DNA from: CBDFLD01 sp965249005
Lineage (GTDB): Bacteria > Acidobacteriota > UBA6911
Reading direction: 5' to 3'
Length of the DNA: 64,000 nucleotides
NCBI GenBank assembly: GCA_965249005.1
Contig: CBDFLD010000023.1
Coordinates: forward strand, 310,001-374,000
Shown: positions 37,441 to 46,210 of the stretch, piece after piece
Position numbering within the stretch: position 1 is the stretch's first letter
Layout of the letters: the number at the start of each line of letters is the position of its first letter
The notes under the pieces: generated by a model
Seen by the model: only the letters and a program-made list of their open reading frames with translations
Told to the model about the DNA's origin: nothing
The model's database searches: none
Program-made: the position numbers and the translations under genes

Positions 37441-38408
37441 ACGAAGCATTACTATCGCGTCTCCGGCCGCGGTTCATCTCTGTCGCGACGGTTTGGGTTC
37501 TTTGCTTCGGAATGCTATGGGCGTTTGCTTGTTCAAAACCGGAGCAACCGGCGGCCCCTGGTCCCTCTTCGCCAAAAGCGGAACAGCCAGCGACCGAAAC
37601 CGAGGAAAGGACCAGCCGGCGTCAGATAGCCGACGTCACGGGCCGCGATTTGTCCCAGTTCGACCACAATACCGAGGGGCACAAGGCCATTGACTGCCGC
37701 ACCTGTCATGCGAGACCCGATAATCGAGTCATGCCGGAGCTGCCGGATCACCCTGCCTGCATCAATTGTCACAGTAATATCTACACGGATCTCGCCTTCC
37801 GACAGCGTCAGGATTTTTGCGAAAGGTGCCACCTGTGGCCCGTCGAGCCGGTCGAAAACAGGCTCGTGAGCTTTCCCGCAAGCATGAAGCAATTCGGCAT
37901 CAAGGCGTTCTCCCATCAGGACCACATGGACCCAAACAAAACGCCTGCTCACTTACCCGACCTCACGTGTGCGAGTTGCCATCACCAGAGGACCCGTGGC
38001 CTTCAAGTGGCTTTTCCTGGTCATCAGGAATGCTACACTTGCCACACGCACGACAGCGAGGAACCTGCCGGTGGTTGCGGCGTGTGTCACGCCGACAAGG
38101 AGCTTTCCATCGCCTACCGGACGCGATCCCGGCTCGCGTTCTCCAACTTTCGTTTTAGCCACACGACACATCTCAAAGAACCGACGATCGCAGGTGATTG
38201 CAAAAAGTGCCATGAATCCAATGCTGGGACTGAACACGTAGACATCACCGGGGTGTTCCCGAAACCTGGGATGATTCACTCATCCGGGTGCTGGTCCTGT
38301 CACAAACAAGAAAAGGAGCCATCTTGCCTCAAGTGTCACGAGAATGGTCCACCGATCTCACTAGCGAGCCTCCCAAACGTCGATGGCGATGTACTGAGGA
38401 GCGATTGA
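37437..38408 (+). CDS. Nonahaem c-type cytochrome lipoprotein
   Basis: A 323-residue protein starting at ATG 37437 in an ATGA overlap with the preceding cytochrome; the frame opens earlier at 37359 inside that gene. The N terminus (WVLCFGMLWAFACSKP) looks like a lipoprotein signal with Cys at about residue 32. Nine CxxCH motifs follow: CRTCH, CINCH, CERCH, CASCH, CYTCH, CGVCH, CKKCH, CWSCH and CLKCH. FSHQDHMD and FSHTTHLK are likely distal-ligand histidines. It should be anchored by lipid and face the periplasm or the surface. It may connect the membrane-bound redox subunits to the soluble octahaem protein. Confidence 0.92.
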   Translation: MNEALLSRLRPRFISVATVWVLCFGMLWAFACSKPEQPAAPGPSSPKAEQPATETEERTSRRQIADVTGRDLSQFDHNTEGHKAIDCRTCHARPDNRVMPELPDHPACINCHSNIYTDLAFRQRQDFCERCHLWPVEPVENRLVSFPASMKQFGIKAFSHQDHMDPNKTPAHLPDLTCASCHHQRTRGLQVAFPGHQECYTCHTHDSEEPAGGCGVCHADKELSIAYRTRSRLAFSNFRFSHTTHLKEPTIAGDCKKCHESNAGTEHVDITGVFPKPGMIHSSGCWSCHKQEKEPSCLKCHENGPPISLASLPNVDGDVLRSD

Positions 38409-38409
38409 G

Positions 38410-39975
38410 ATGAAGCGTCTGGATAAAGATGCAGTTGTCGATGAGATCAGCGCCCATCTTGCCGCGCTCCCGCTGTTCGCAGACATCGAGGATCATCCCG
38501 AGTACCTTGCATCCGCGCTGGAGGCCTCCGTCCCGCTCGAATTCCAGACCGGCGAAACCATCATTCGCCAGGACGAGTTCGGCAACTCCTTTTTTTTGAT
38601 CTGGACCGGTTCGGTAAAGCTCGAGGTCCGAAAAGAAACAAACGGCCTGGTGCAGATCAGCGGCCCCTCGGCGGAAGAGTTGCTCCAACTGGGTCCGGGT
38701 GAAATGTTCGGGGAGCTTTCCCTTTTGTCCGGAGAACCCCGGACCTCGACCGTAACCGCGATCGCGCCCACCCGAGTGATCGAGTTCTATCGGAACGGCT
38801 TCGAAAGGCTTGTCCGTTATTCGGCGAAGTGCAAGCAACATATGGACGAGCTCTATCACAAGCATGGGAAGTTGATTCATCTCAAGCGAGTACCTCTCTT
38901 CGCACAGCTGAACGACGAAGCCTTCGCGCTCGTTCTTGAAAAGGCGGACTTACGCATTTACAGAAAAGACGACTACTTGTTCCGACAAGACCAGCCCATC
39001 GACGCACTCTATTTGATCAAGGATGGGTATATCCGACTATCGCAGAAGCTCGAGAAAGAAGACCGCCAAGAGGGAGAAATTAGGAAAGTCAAAGAAGAGC
39101 TCATTCAAGCGTATGTGTCCGAAGGTCACTGCTTCGGACAGGACGGAATGATCACACCGGGCAAATGGGATCAATCGGGGAAGTGCGCCACGTCCGTGGA
39201 GGCGATCCGGATCACCCGCGATGACTTCTTGGCTCTTCTCCAACAAAGTCGCACAATGGCAAAATCAATTCTATCGGCTCTGCAGATCCTGAATTCAGAG
39301 CCCGCGTCGGGTCTTGCCGGCACAGGTGTCGGCAAGACCAGTCTTGTCACCCTTACGGTGGGCTCCAAGGCCACCGCGCCGGGGCCGGATATCGGAGCTA
39401 CGAATCTGGTTGCGATGCGGCCGCTGATCGAGCACGGCTACGTAGACGCGGAGTCTCTGCTCTTGATGGACATGGAGCTCTGTGTCCGTTGCGGCAATTG
39501 CGTGCGAGCCTGTGAGGCGACCCATGGCGGCATCACACGCCTGGTACGGCGCGGCATCACGGTGGCGCGACGGAAAGATGTTGAAAAAGAAGGGAGTCGA
39601 CAGTTTCTCCAAATTCCTACCTCCTGCTTTCATTGCAAAGACCCGGAATGTATGATCGGGTGCCCCACGGGCGCCATTACGAGGGATCTGGAGCGAGAGG
39701 TTTTCGTCCAGGAGGACATCTGCATCGGCTGTGGTAACTGTGCGGCCCGATGCCCCTGGGGAAATATTGCCATGTTTCCGCTCGAAGAAACAAAAGAGGT
39801 AGAAGGCGTGACCAAGATCGTCGATCTGCTTGCCGTCAAGTGCGATCTTTGTCGTGGCCGGGAATCATCTGCGTGTGTCTACAACTGCCCTACAGGAGCG
39901 TGCATTCGAGTAGCTCCCCGGGAGTATTTCCCTGAACTGAAAATGATGGGCATTGTTCCGATCGCACAAGGTTAG
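38410..39975 (+). CDS. Double cNMP-binding / four-cluster 4Fe-4S protein
   Basis: A 521-residue cytoplasmic-looking protein (no signal) that begins 1 bp after the preceding gene. Two cyclic-nucleotide-binding-like domains cover about residues 15-145 (phosphate-cassette-like GEMFGELSLLSGEPRTSTV) and 155-285 (second, more diverged, with GHCFGQDGM). From about 360 a ferredoxin-type domain follows: CVRCGNCVRAC, CFHCKDPECMIGCPTG, CIGCGNCAARCPWG and CDLCRGRESSACVYNCPTG. The 16-Cys pattern is that of four-cluster electron-transfer subunits of the DmsB/NrfC type. The phosphate-binding Arg is present in domain 1. Electron transfer gated by a cyclic nucleotide is the obvious hypothesis. Confidence 0.9.
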   Translation: MKRLDKDAVVDEISAHLAALPLFADIEDHPEYLASALEASVPLEFQTGETIIRQDEFGNSFFLIWTGSVKLEVRKETNGLVQISGPSAEELLQLGPGEMFGELSLLSGEPRTSTVTAIAPTRVIEFYRNGFERLVRYSAKCKQHMDELYHKHGKLIHLKRVPLFAQLNDEAFALVLEKADLRIYRKDDYLFRQDQPIDALYLIKDGYIRLSQKLEKEDRQEGEIRKVKEELIQAYVSEGHCFGQDGMITPGKWDQSGKCATSVEAIRITRDDFLALLQQSRTMAKSILSALQILNSEPASGLAGTGVGKTSLVTLTVGSKATAPGPDIGATNLVAMRPLIEHGYVDAESLLLMDMELCVRCGNCVRACEATHGGITRLVRRGITVARRKDVEKEGSRQFLQIPTSCFHCKDPECMIGCPTGAITRDLEREVFVQEDICIGCGNCAARCPWGNIAMFPLEETKEVEGVTKIVDLLAVKCDLCRGRESSACVYNCPTGACIRVAPREYFPELKMMGIVPIAQG

Positions 39976-39977
39976 GG

Positions 39978-40874
39978 ATGGTGGCCACGGAATTAACAAA
40001 AGGACAGAAGGAGGCAATCAAACAGAAATTTATTCTCCGGCGACAACGCAAAACCGTCCTGCCCCTCTGGTATCACCTCGCATGCATTCTATTCATCGTA
40101 GGCATTTCGATCGGGGCTGGGTATCTCTACCGGGTTCGCGGTCTGCGGGACGATATAGTCGGCCGCATCGACGTTCAGGTCCTTCTCGGCATTGCGGCAA
40201 CCCTGGTAATGGCAGGGATCACCGCATACGCGGTGAGAAAACACTTCCCGGAGAAGTATCTCGGCATGCTCACCTACTGGCTCGGCTCTCATATCTACCT
40301 GAGCGTGCTGGTCGTCGTCCTGGTGCTCCTGCACGCCGACTTCGTTCTTGTGGGCGAGCTCTTCAATTTTATTCTCATGTCGACTTTTTGGTTGGTGATC
40401 GGGACCGGTTTTTTTGGGTTTCTGGTCTACAAACTCGTCGCCAAGTTGCTCGCACGGATCGAAGGAGAGGGAAAGCTTATAGAAGACATTGTCGACCAAA
40501 GGAGAGCCCTCAACCTCGAGATCCTCGAGCTCACAGCAGCTGGGTCCGGCCAATTCAAGACGCTGGTTCGTCAACGATTCGTTCCTGCAATCGTTACTTT
40601 TCGTTTCTTGATGCGCCAATATATTCGGCGGGAGCCTATCCAGGGGTTATGTGAAGATGCACAGAGAAAGCACAAGACGGAAATAGAGAGCGTGAAACCG
40701 GAAGAGCAATCTAACGTCGTCCGTGTCATCGAGAACCTCGTGACGGCGCGTCGTCTCGACGCGGAGTATCTGCTGCATCGCCTTCTGGGTTCGTGGTTAC
40801 CGTCTCATGTAGCGTTCACAGTAGCGCTTTGGCTCTTGATCGTGGCCCATATCGTCATCGTACTCTACTATTGA
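39978..40874 (+). CDS. Cytochrome b-like membrane subunit
   Basis: A 298-residue membrane protein with about five helices, 2 bp after the Fe-S gene. Helix 3 contains SHIYLSVLVVVLVLLH and helix 5 SHVAFTVALWLLIVAH, each a His-x13-His pair. In respiratory cytochromes b, H-x13-H pairs in two helices bind two b haems. The protein is otherwise unlike NrfD or bc1 cytochrome b. A charged loop of about 100 residues (about 150-265) lies between helices 4 and 5. With the Fe-S and c-type partners it would make a quinone-linked complex. Haem binding is inferred from the histidine spacing. Confidence 0.7.
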   Translation: MVATELTKGQKEAIKQKFILRRQRKTVLPLWYHLACILFIVGISIGAGYLYRVRGLRDDIVGRIDVQVLLGIAATLVMAGITAYAVRKHFPEKYLGMLTYWLGSHIYLSVLVVVLVLLHADFVLVGELFNFILMSTFWLVIGTGFFGFLVYKLVAKLLARIEGEGKLIEDIVDQRRALNLEILELTAAGSGQFKTLVRQRFVPAIVTFRFLMRQYIRREPIQGLCEDAQRKHKTEIESVKPEEQSNVVRVIENLVTARRLDAEYLLHRLLGSWLPSHVAFTVALWLLIVAHIVIVLYY

Positions 40875-40953
40875 ACCGGCGCCCCCGAATTAGCCCGTTG
40901 CCCGGGCTCAGGCAGATTCGTCAGGCAGGTTGTTTTTGAGGATCGACCGATTC

Positions 40954-41655
40954 ATGGCTGAACTCCACTTTGTCGAAGGTCCCTTGGCCGGCCAGCGCAA
41001 GGTCATCGACCAGCAACAGGTGACTTTCGGACGCTCGAAGAACAGTGATATCCACCTACCCGACGACACGAAGAGCATCGGACGCACCCACTTCCTTGTC
41101 GAGCGGGAGGGCGACGACTTTTATGTTGTTGACAACAACAGCGTAAATGGAACCTGGCTCAACGGGCGTCGAATCGAGCGAGCAAAGCTCTCCGATGGGG
41201 ATAGCGTTCGGGCTGGCACACACCTGATACGGTTTACGATTCACGAAAAGACGGGATCGGAGGTCCGATCGGAGTCCAGGTCCGACGAACAAACGACGAC
41301 GGCGGCGCTGCATGCCGACTCCGGCGTCGGGACTCATCTTTTCAGTCTACGATCCGAATTGGAATCGGTGCCGAGTCGCGAGTACGAAACGCGTCAATTG
41401 ACGATTGGGCGCGGGTTGGAAAACAACGTGGTTCTGCACGACGGGTACGTTGGGCGTCGTCATGCGACGATCGAATGGACTTCGGGAGGATATGTCGTCC
41501 GAGATAATCGCTCCCAGCAGGGAACCACTGTAAATGGAGTCCGGGTGGTGAGCAGCGAGGTGAGCGACGGTGACGTGATCGGGACGGGCACCTACCGATT
41601 CACGGCCGAAGTGAATTACCCTCGCCTGAAGGCGAGGGCTTCGGTCGTCGGCTGA
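40954..41655 (+). CDS. Double FHA-domain protein with IS-derived C terminus
   Basis: A 233-residue soluble protein. ATG 40954 with GAGG 12 nt upstream is the likely start; the frame opens at 40930. FHA domain 1 (about 5-100) has TFGRSKNSDIHLPDD, SIGRTHFLVE and NGTWLNGRRI. FHA domain 2 (about 135-225) has TIGRGLENNVVLHD, VGRRHATIEW and QGTTVNG. FHA domains bind phosphothreonine, so it may dock to targets of the nearby Ser/Thr kinase. The last ~15 residues (EVNYPRLKARASVVG) come from the hairpin end of the IS200-like element at 41619. The native C terminus may have been lost. It follows the cytochrome b gene after 79 bp, probably in the same operon. Confidence 0.88.
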   Translation: MAELHFVEGPLAGQRKVIDQQQVTFGRSKNSDIHLPDDTKSIGRTHFLVEREGDDFYVVDNNSVNGTWLNGRRIERAKLSDGDSVRAGTHLIRFTIHEKTGSEVRSESRSDEQTTTAALHADSGVGTHLFSLRSELESVPSREYETRQLTIGRGLENNVVLHDGYVGRRHATIEWTSGGYVVRDNRSQQGTTVNGVRVVSSEVSDGDVIGTGTYRFTAEVNYPRLKARASVVG

Positions 41656-42172
41656 AGCCGACTAAAGGCCTCGCCTCATAGAATGGCCTATTCCGTTATC
41701 TTAAAGTCCCGGTCCTCCTGGGGCTCGACACCTTGTTGCTCAATGTACTGCTTGATCACTTCGTCCGTCACATTTCCTGTCGTACACACAAAGTACCCTC
41801 GTGCCCACAGGTGCCGGCCCCAGAACTCCCTTTGCACCGACCTATATTCCCTCATTAGATGGTGACTGCTCTTCCCCTTCACGGCCTGCATGATTCGGCT
41901 CGGCGACACCTGCGGCGGCATGCTCAACATCAAGTGCACATGATCTGGACTCACATTCCCTTTCACAATCACCACATCCTCAGATGCACAGATCTCTCGG
42001 ATCAGCTCTCTTGTCCTTCTGGCTATGTCCCCCTTCAGGACCGGCTTGCGGTACTTCGTGATAAACACAAAGTGATATTGCAGCTCATAGACTGTGTGCG
42101 ATCCTTTCCGGTATCTCGGCATGCATCATTGTACCGCAAGCCTCCTAAAGGCTTCGCCTGAAGGCGAGGGAT
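41619..42172 (-). mobile_element. IS200-like single-strand transposon with hairpin ends
   Basis: A tnpA gene is flanked by subterminal hairpins, as in IS200/IS605 elements. On the left are CCCTCGCC-TGAA-GGCGAGGG (41619-41638) and GTCGGC-TGAA-GCCGAC (41647-41662). On the right are AAGCC-tcctaaa-GGCTT (42138-42154) and TCGCC-TGAA-GGCGA (42154-42167). The left hairpin and right hairpin share the GGCGAGGG sequence. The exact cleavage bases cannot be fixed here; TTAC just left of the first hairpin resembles a target tetranucleotide. The element lies between an FHA gene and a truncated pilin gene and touches both. Confidence 0.8.
41688..42122 (-). CDS. tnpA: IS200-family HUH transposase TnpA
   Basis: A 144-residue Y1 transposase. 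The HUH motif is DHVHLML and the catalytic Tyr lies in YIEQQ. The N-terminal YHFVFITKYRKPVL and the WGRHLWARGYFVCTTG segment are typical of IS200/IS605 TnpA. Size (about 140-150) is normal, and the frame is intact, so the element may be active. No tnpB or accessory gene is present. Confidence 0.95.
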   Translation of the reverse strand: MPRYRKGSHTVYELQYHFVFITKYRKPVLKGDIARRTRELIREICASEDVVIVKGNVSPDHVHLMLSMPPQVSPSRIMQAVKGKSSHHLMREYRSVQREFWGRHLWARGYFVCTTGNVTDEVIKQYIEQQGVEPQEDRDFKITE

Positions 42173-42173
42173 T

Positions 42174-42290
42174 TCACCCATCCCCGAGTGGGACATTAAG
42201 GATGGGAATGGCGGCTCCAACCAAGATGAGGCCAAGAGCAACTACCACCATGGCTTCTACGAAACTAAACCCACTTTGAGAGCGAAACAT
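42174..42290 (-). pseudogene. Type IV pilin-like gene, N-terminal fragment cut by IS200
   Basis: Starting at ATG 42290 the frame reads MFRSQSGFSFVEAMVVVALGLILVGAAIPIL and ends a few residues on. G-F-S-F-V-E is a prepilin peptidase site, with Glu at position +5 followed by the hydrophobic spine helix. The reading frame ends as it enters the IS200-like end near 42172. The globular pilin domain (about 100 more residues) is missing and is not present beyond the element, where the FHA gene lies in the other orientation. Confidence 0.75.
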
Positions 42291-42490
42291 GCACAACCCT
42301 ACGCAATTTGATCCCGGGGGATGCAAATACGGCGGGAGGATGTCGTTTTGGGGAGAATTCAACTCAGGAGGATGTACCTTGGCTCATCGTCGGACTGGGC
42401 CCAGAGCTGTAGTCAAAAGTCACAGATCTGGCCGTAATAAACTATTTTTAAAATGAGTTACCGATCAGCCACCCCGTTCTTGGATTCAAA
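42291..42490. other. Intergenic region before leuS
   Basis: This gap upstream of the pilin fragment contains AT-rich stretches near 42425-42460 that could hold a promoter for leuS or for the pilin. No RNA gene or further coding frame is evident. Confidence 0.4.
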
Positions 42491-42564
42491 GGAACATCCC
42501 CCCCACGTTTCCGAGTTTGCTTGGATGGAGTTCGCAAAAGTAGGAAACGTGGGGGGACGTCCCC
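42491..42564. repeat. Complete copy of dispersed palindromic repeat
   Basis: Inverted arms GGAACATCCCCCCCACGTTTCC (42491-42512) and GGAAACGTGGGGGGACGTCCCC (42543-42564) frame a 30-bp spacer. The same arms occur at 53301-53374, with weaker copies at 23117 and 49584. Such REP-like arms are commonly spread by REP-associated Y1 transposases, none of which is in this window apart from the unrelated IS200-like TnpA. Confidence 0.8.
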
Positions 42565-42720
42565 ACGGCTTTCCCTGTCCCCCACGGCTTTCCCTGTCTG
42601 AAACAATGTCGATCGGTCTTGTTGGACATCGCCGCATCACACGGAATTGGCGTACGTTGCAGGTGGACAGCCGGAGTCAAGCTCGCTATCCTCTTCGAAT
42701 CGTCTGACGGAGAAGACCGG

Positions 42721-45534
42721 ATGCCCGTGTATGACCCCCAGGCCATCGAACGGAGATGGCAAACTTACTGGGAGACTCACAAGACTTTTCGAGCAGAGGA
42801 AAGCGACTCCAAGCCCAAGATGTATGTGCTCGACATGTTCCCCTACCCCTCCGGAGACGGTCTGCACGTGGGACACCCGCTTGGCTACACCGCCACCGAT
42901 TTGTACTGCCGTTTCAAGCGGATGCGGGGCTTCAACGTGCTCCATCCCATCGGCTACGACGCTTTTGGTCTTCCGGCGGAGCAATACGCAATCGAGACCG
43001 GAACACATCCGCGGACCACGACCGAGCGTAATATCGCGACGATTCGGCGGCAAATCAAGCAGCTCGGCTTCAGTTACGACTGGGACCGAGAGTTCGCCAC
43101 CACGGATCCGGAATACATGCGCTGGACGCAATGGATCTTTCTGCTCCTTTACGATACCTGGTTCGACCAGGATTACGAATGGACCGATCCGGACGGAAAG
43201 TCCCGCCAGGGGAAGGGACGTCCCATTGCCGAGCTCGCGGTTCCAGCAGAAGTTCAATCCCAAGGCGGCGCGGCGGCGCGGCGATATACCGACTCGCACC
43301 GTCTTGCCTATCAAGCAGAAGTACCCGTGAACTGGTGCCCCGTCCTCGGAACTGTGCTCTCCGACGAGGAAGTCATCGACGGACGTTCCGAGCGCGGCAA
43401 TCATCCGGTTCAGCGCTTGCCGCTGCGCCAGTGGATGCTACGCATCAAGGCCTACGCCGATCGGCTCGTGGAGGACCTCGACACTCTGGCCTGGCCTGAG
43501 CCGATAAAGGAAATGCAGCGCAACTGGGTCGGTCGCAGCGAGGGGGCTGAGGTCGACTTCTTCGTGGCGCGCACCGGCGGCGACCCGAAAGCAGAACGGG
43601 CCACTTCCGGGTTTCCTCCAAGTCCTCCCGCCGACTGCATTCGCGTTTACACCACACGGCCCGATACGCTCTTCGGTGCTACTTACATGGTGCTCGCCCC
43701 CGAGCACCCGCTCGTTGAGCGCGTGACCAACCCGGATCAGCAAGCCGAAGTGCTGCAGTACCGCCGAGAGGTCTCCACCATGAGCGAAGAAGACCGAATC
43801 GCGGGACGCGGAGAAAAGAGCGGCGTCTTCACCGGCGGGTATGCCGTAAATCCCGTCAACGGCGAGGCAGTCCCGATCTGGATCGCCGACTATGTCTTGC
43901 TCACCTACGGCACCGGCGCGATCATGGCGGTCCCGGCCCACGACCAGAGAGACTTCGAGTTTGCTCAAAAGTTCGGACTTCCGATCCGGCCGGTCGTGAT
44001 GCCGCCCGGAGATTGGCTCTCGGGAGCCGGTTCTTCGGCCGCCGGTTACATCGATCAGGTGGGGAGGCTGCCGGAAGCCTACGTCGCCGAGGGTCATGGT
44101 ATTCAATCGGCCAATGAAGAAATCTCGCTCGATGAGCTTCCTACCTCGCGGGCCAAGCCAAAGATCACCGACTGGTTGCAGCGCCGCGGTCTCGGCCGGG
44201 CAGCCATCCAGTACAAACTGCGCGATTGGCTCTTTAGCCGACAACGCTACTGGGGCGAGCCCATCCCTATCCTGCACGAATGCGATTCCGAGGGAAAACC
44301 CACCGGTTTGCTGCGCCCGATCGAAGAGGATCAGCTTCCGGTCCTGCTTCCCGAGCTGGAGGATTTCAAGCCGACGGGTAGTCCGGAGGGTCCGCTCGCG
44401 AAAGCCACCGATTGGATTTGGGTCTCCGGTCAGGGCTTGAAGAAGGACGCACACGGGCTCAAGCGCGAGACGAACACCATGCCGCAATGGGCCGGCTCTT
44501 GCTGGTACTTCATTCGGTTCTGCGATCCTGGGAATAACTCCCGGCCCTGGGACGAGGCACGCGAGAAGTACTGGATGCCGGTGGATCTTTACGTGGGAGG
44601 CGCCGAGCATGCGGTGCTGCATCTGCTGTACGCACGATTCTGGCACAAGGTCTTGTTCGATCGCGGACACGTTTCCACACTGGAGCCCTTCAAGCGGTTG
44701 ATCAACCAGGGAATGATCCTGGGCGTGACCTATCGAACGCCCGAGGGGCGCGTGGTGCCCTATGGCAAGATCAATTTTGCCGAGGGCAAGGCGATCCACG
44801 CGGAAACCGGACTGCTGCTCGAGGGCGAGACCGAAAAAATGTCAAAGTCTCGAGGCAACGTGATACCCGTGGATGACCCTCTGGGCAAGTACGGGGCCGA
44901 TACCGTCAGGCTCTATGAAATGTTCCTGGGTCCGGTCGAAGCGACCAAGCCATGGAGCATGCACGGGGTCGAAGGCATCAGCCGATTCTTGAATCGATGC
45001 TGGCGCATGATCATCGACGAGGACTCGGATGATCTCCGTCTGCATCCAAAGATCACGAATTCAGAGCCGACGGACGAACAGCTCCGAATCACTCACAAGA
45101 CCGCCAAGATCGTGACCGAGGACATGGAGGCGCTGCGGTTCAACACAGCGATCAGCCGGCTGATGGAGTTTGTCAACTTCTTCACCGGCCAGACTCACAG
45201 GCCTCGATCTTGCGTGGAAACCCTGACCCTTCTTCTGGCGCCGATGGCACCGCACCTTGCCGAGGAGCTGTGGTCCGCTTTGGGTCACGGCGAACCGATC
45301 GCCTATGCGCCCTGGCCGGTCCATGATGAGCGCTACATCCGTGAGGAAAGCGTGGAGCTTCCGATCCAGGTCAACGGTAGAGTCAGAGGCCGAATCGTCG
45401 TTTCCGTCGAAGCCACACCGGAGCAGATCGAGCGAAGCGCGCTCGAGGATCCCAAGGTTCAGAGGTTTGTCGGCGAAAAGACAATCAGAAAGATTATAGT
45501 AGTGCCCAAGAAGCTCATCAATATCGTCGTGTAG
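42721..45534 (+). CDS. leuS: Leucyl-tRNA synthetase
   Basis: This 937-residue class I synthetase charges tRNA-Leu. ATG 42721 is preferred, with GGAGA about 10 nt upstream; the frame opens at 42619. The HIGH-type motif is HVGH at 49-52 (PSGDGLHVGHPLGYTATD) and the KMSKS loop is EKMSKSRGN near residue 706. An editing (CP1) domain lies between, with VYTTRPDTLFGATYMVLAPEHP (the conserved T-x-R-P-D-T) and GTGAIMAVPAHDQRDFEFA. A C-terminal anticodon-binding region follows. The gene has a promoter region containing the REP-like repeat at 42491. It is a housekeeping gene and supports a chromosomal location. Confidence 0.97.
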   Translation: MPVYDPQAIERRWQTYWETHKTFRAEESDSKPKMYVLDMFPYPSGDGLHVGHPLGYTATDLYCRFKRMRGFNVLHPIGYDAFGLPAEQYAIETGTHPRTTTERNIATIRRQIKQLGFSYDWDREFATTDPEYMRWTQWIFLLLYDTWFDQDYEWTDPDGKSRQGKGRPIAELAVPAEVQSQGGAAARRYTDSHRLAYQAEVPVNWCPVLGTVLSDEEVIDGRSERGNHPVQRLPLRQWMLRIKAYADRLVEDLDTLAWPEPIKEMQRNWVGRSEGAEVDFFVARTGGDPKAERATSGFPPSPPADCIRVYTTRPDTLFGATYMVLAPEHPLVERVTNPDQQAEVLQYRREVSTMSEEDRIAGRGEKSGVFTGGYAVNPVNGEAVPIWIADYVLLTYGTGAIMAVPAHDQRDFEFAQKFGLPIRPVVMPPGDWLSGAGSSAAGYIDQVGRLPEAYVAEGHGIQSANEEISLDELPTSRAKPKITDWLQRRGLGRAAIQYKLRDWLFSRQRYWGEPIPILHECDSEGKPTGLLRPIEEDQLPVLLPELEDFKPTGSPEGPLAKATDWIWVSGQGLKKDAHGLKRETNTMPQWAGSCWYFIRFCDPGNNSRPWDEAREKYWMPVDLYVGGAEHAVLHLLYARFWHKVLFDRGHVSTLEPFKRLINQGMILGVTYRTPEGRVVPYGKINFAEGKAIHAETGLLLEGETEKMSKSRGNVIPVDDPLGKYGADTVRLYEMFLGPVEATKPWSMHGVEGISRFLNRCWRMIIDEDSDDLRLHPKITNSEPTDEQLRITHKTAKIVTEDMEALRFNTAISRLMEFVNFFTGQTHRPRSCVETLTLLLAPMAPHLAEELWSALGHGEPIAYAPWPVHDERYIREESVELPIQVNGRVRGRIVVSVEATPEQIERSALEDPKVQRFVGEKTIRKIIVVPKKLINIVV

Positions 45535-45582
45535 ATCGTCGCAGGCGCGTTCCATTCGGTCCTGGTGACACCAAGGAGATTC

Positions 45583-46173
45583 ATGATGATCGGTTGTAGA
45601 TCTTTCTTTTTTCTGTTCGTGATCGTCGGAGGCGCGTCACTGGCGTGCTCGAGCGGAGGGGGCGAATCCGACGGCAAAGCGGCTTCGCTGAACCCCATCT
45701 CGGCTCACAGCGAACAACAGGGGTTGCGATATACGGCACCGGAGGGCTGGGTTTCCGAAACTCCGAAGTCTTCGATGCGAAAAGCTCAATATCGCCTGCC
45801 TCGTGTCGACGGAGATGCTGAAGACGCCGAGCTGGTCGTTTTCTACTTCGGTGGAGAGGGAGGATCGGTTCAGGCAAACGTAGAGCGGTGGATTGGCCAG
45901 TTTCAGTCCGACAGCAGCGCCAACGCCGAACCACGGACCCGCCGAAAGGAATCGAACGGAGTCCCTTTGACCATTGTGGACGTCGCCGGGACCTATACCG
46001 GCGCCGGAGGGCCAATGATGTCGGCCGCCGCACCCAAGCCAAACTTCCGCATGCTTGCGGCCGTGGCCGAGACCGCAACCGGCCCCTGGTTCTTCAAGCT
46101 GACCGGCCCCCAAAATACCGTGGGCCAATGGGAAGATAGTTTTGAATCGTTTCTGGATTCGATTCGTCCATAG
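45583..46173 (+). CDS. Conserved lipoprotein
   Basis: About 196 residues with a lipoprotein signal (FFFLFVIVGGASLACSSGGG; lipobox L-A-C). AAGGAG lies just upstream of the ATG pair at 45583/45586. The mature part is probably an alpha/beta domain: GLRYTAPEGWV and PWFFKLTGPQ resemble short envelope proteins of unknown function in which a W-x-F-K-L-x-G-P element is conserved. The gene is 48 bp after leuS and 37 bp before egtD, on the same strand, and may be cotranscribed. I do not recognise a specific function. Confidence 0.75.
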   Translation: MMIGCRSFFFLFVIVGGASLACSSGGGESDGKAASLNPISAHSEQQGLRYTAPEGWVSETPKSSMRKAQYRLPRVDGDAEDAELVVFYFGGEGGSVQANVERWIGQFQSDSSANAEPRTRRKESNGVPLTIVDVAGTYTGAGGPMMSAAAPKPNFRMLAAVAETATGPWFFKLTGPQNTVGQWEDSFESFLDSIRP

Positions 46174-46210
46174 CGAGAAAAGCAATCGCAATAGCTAGGA
46201 GAGAGCCACG

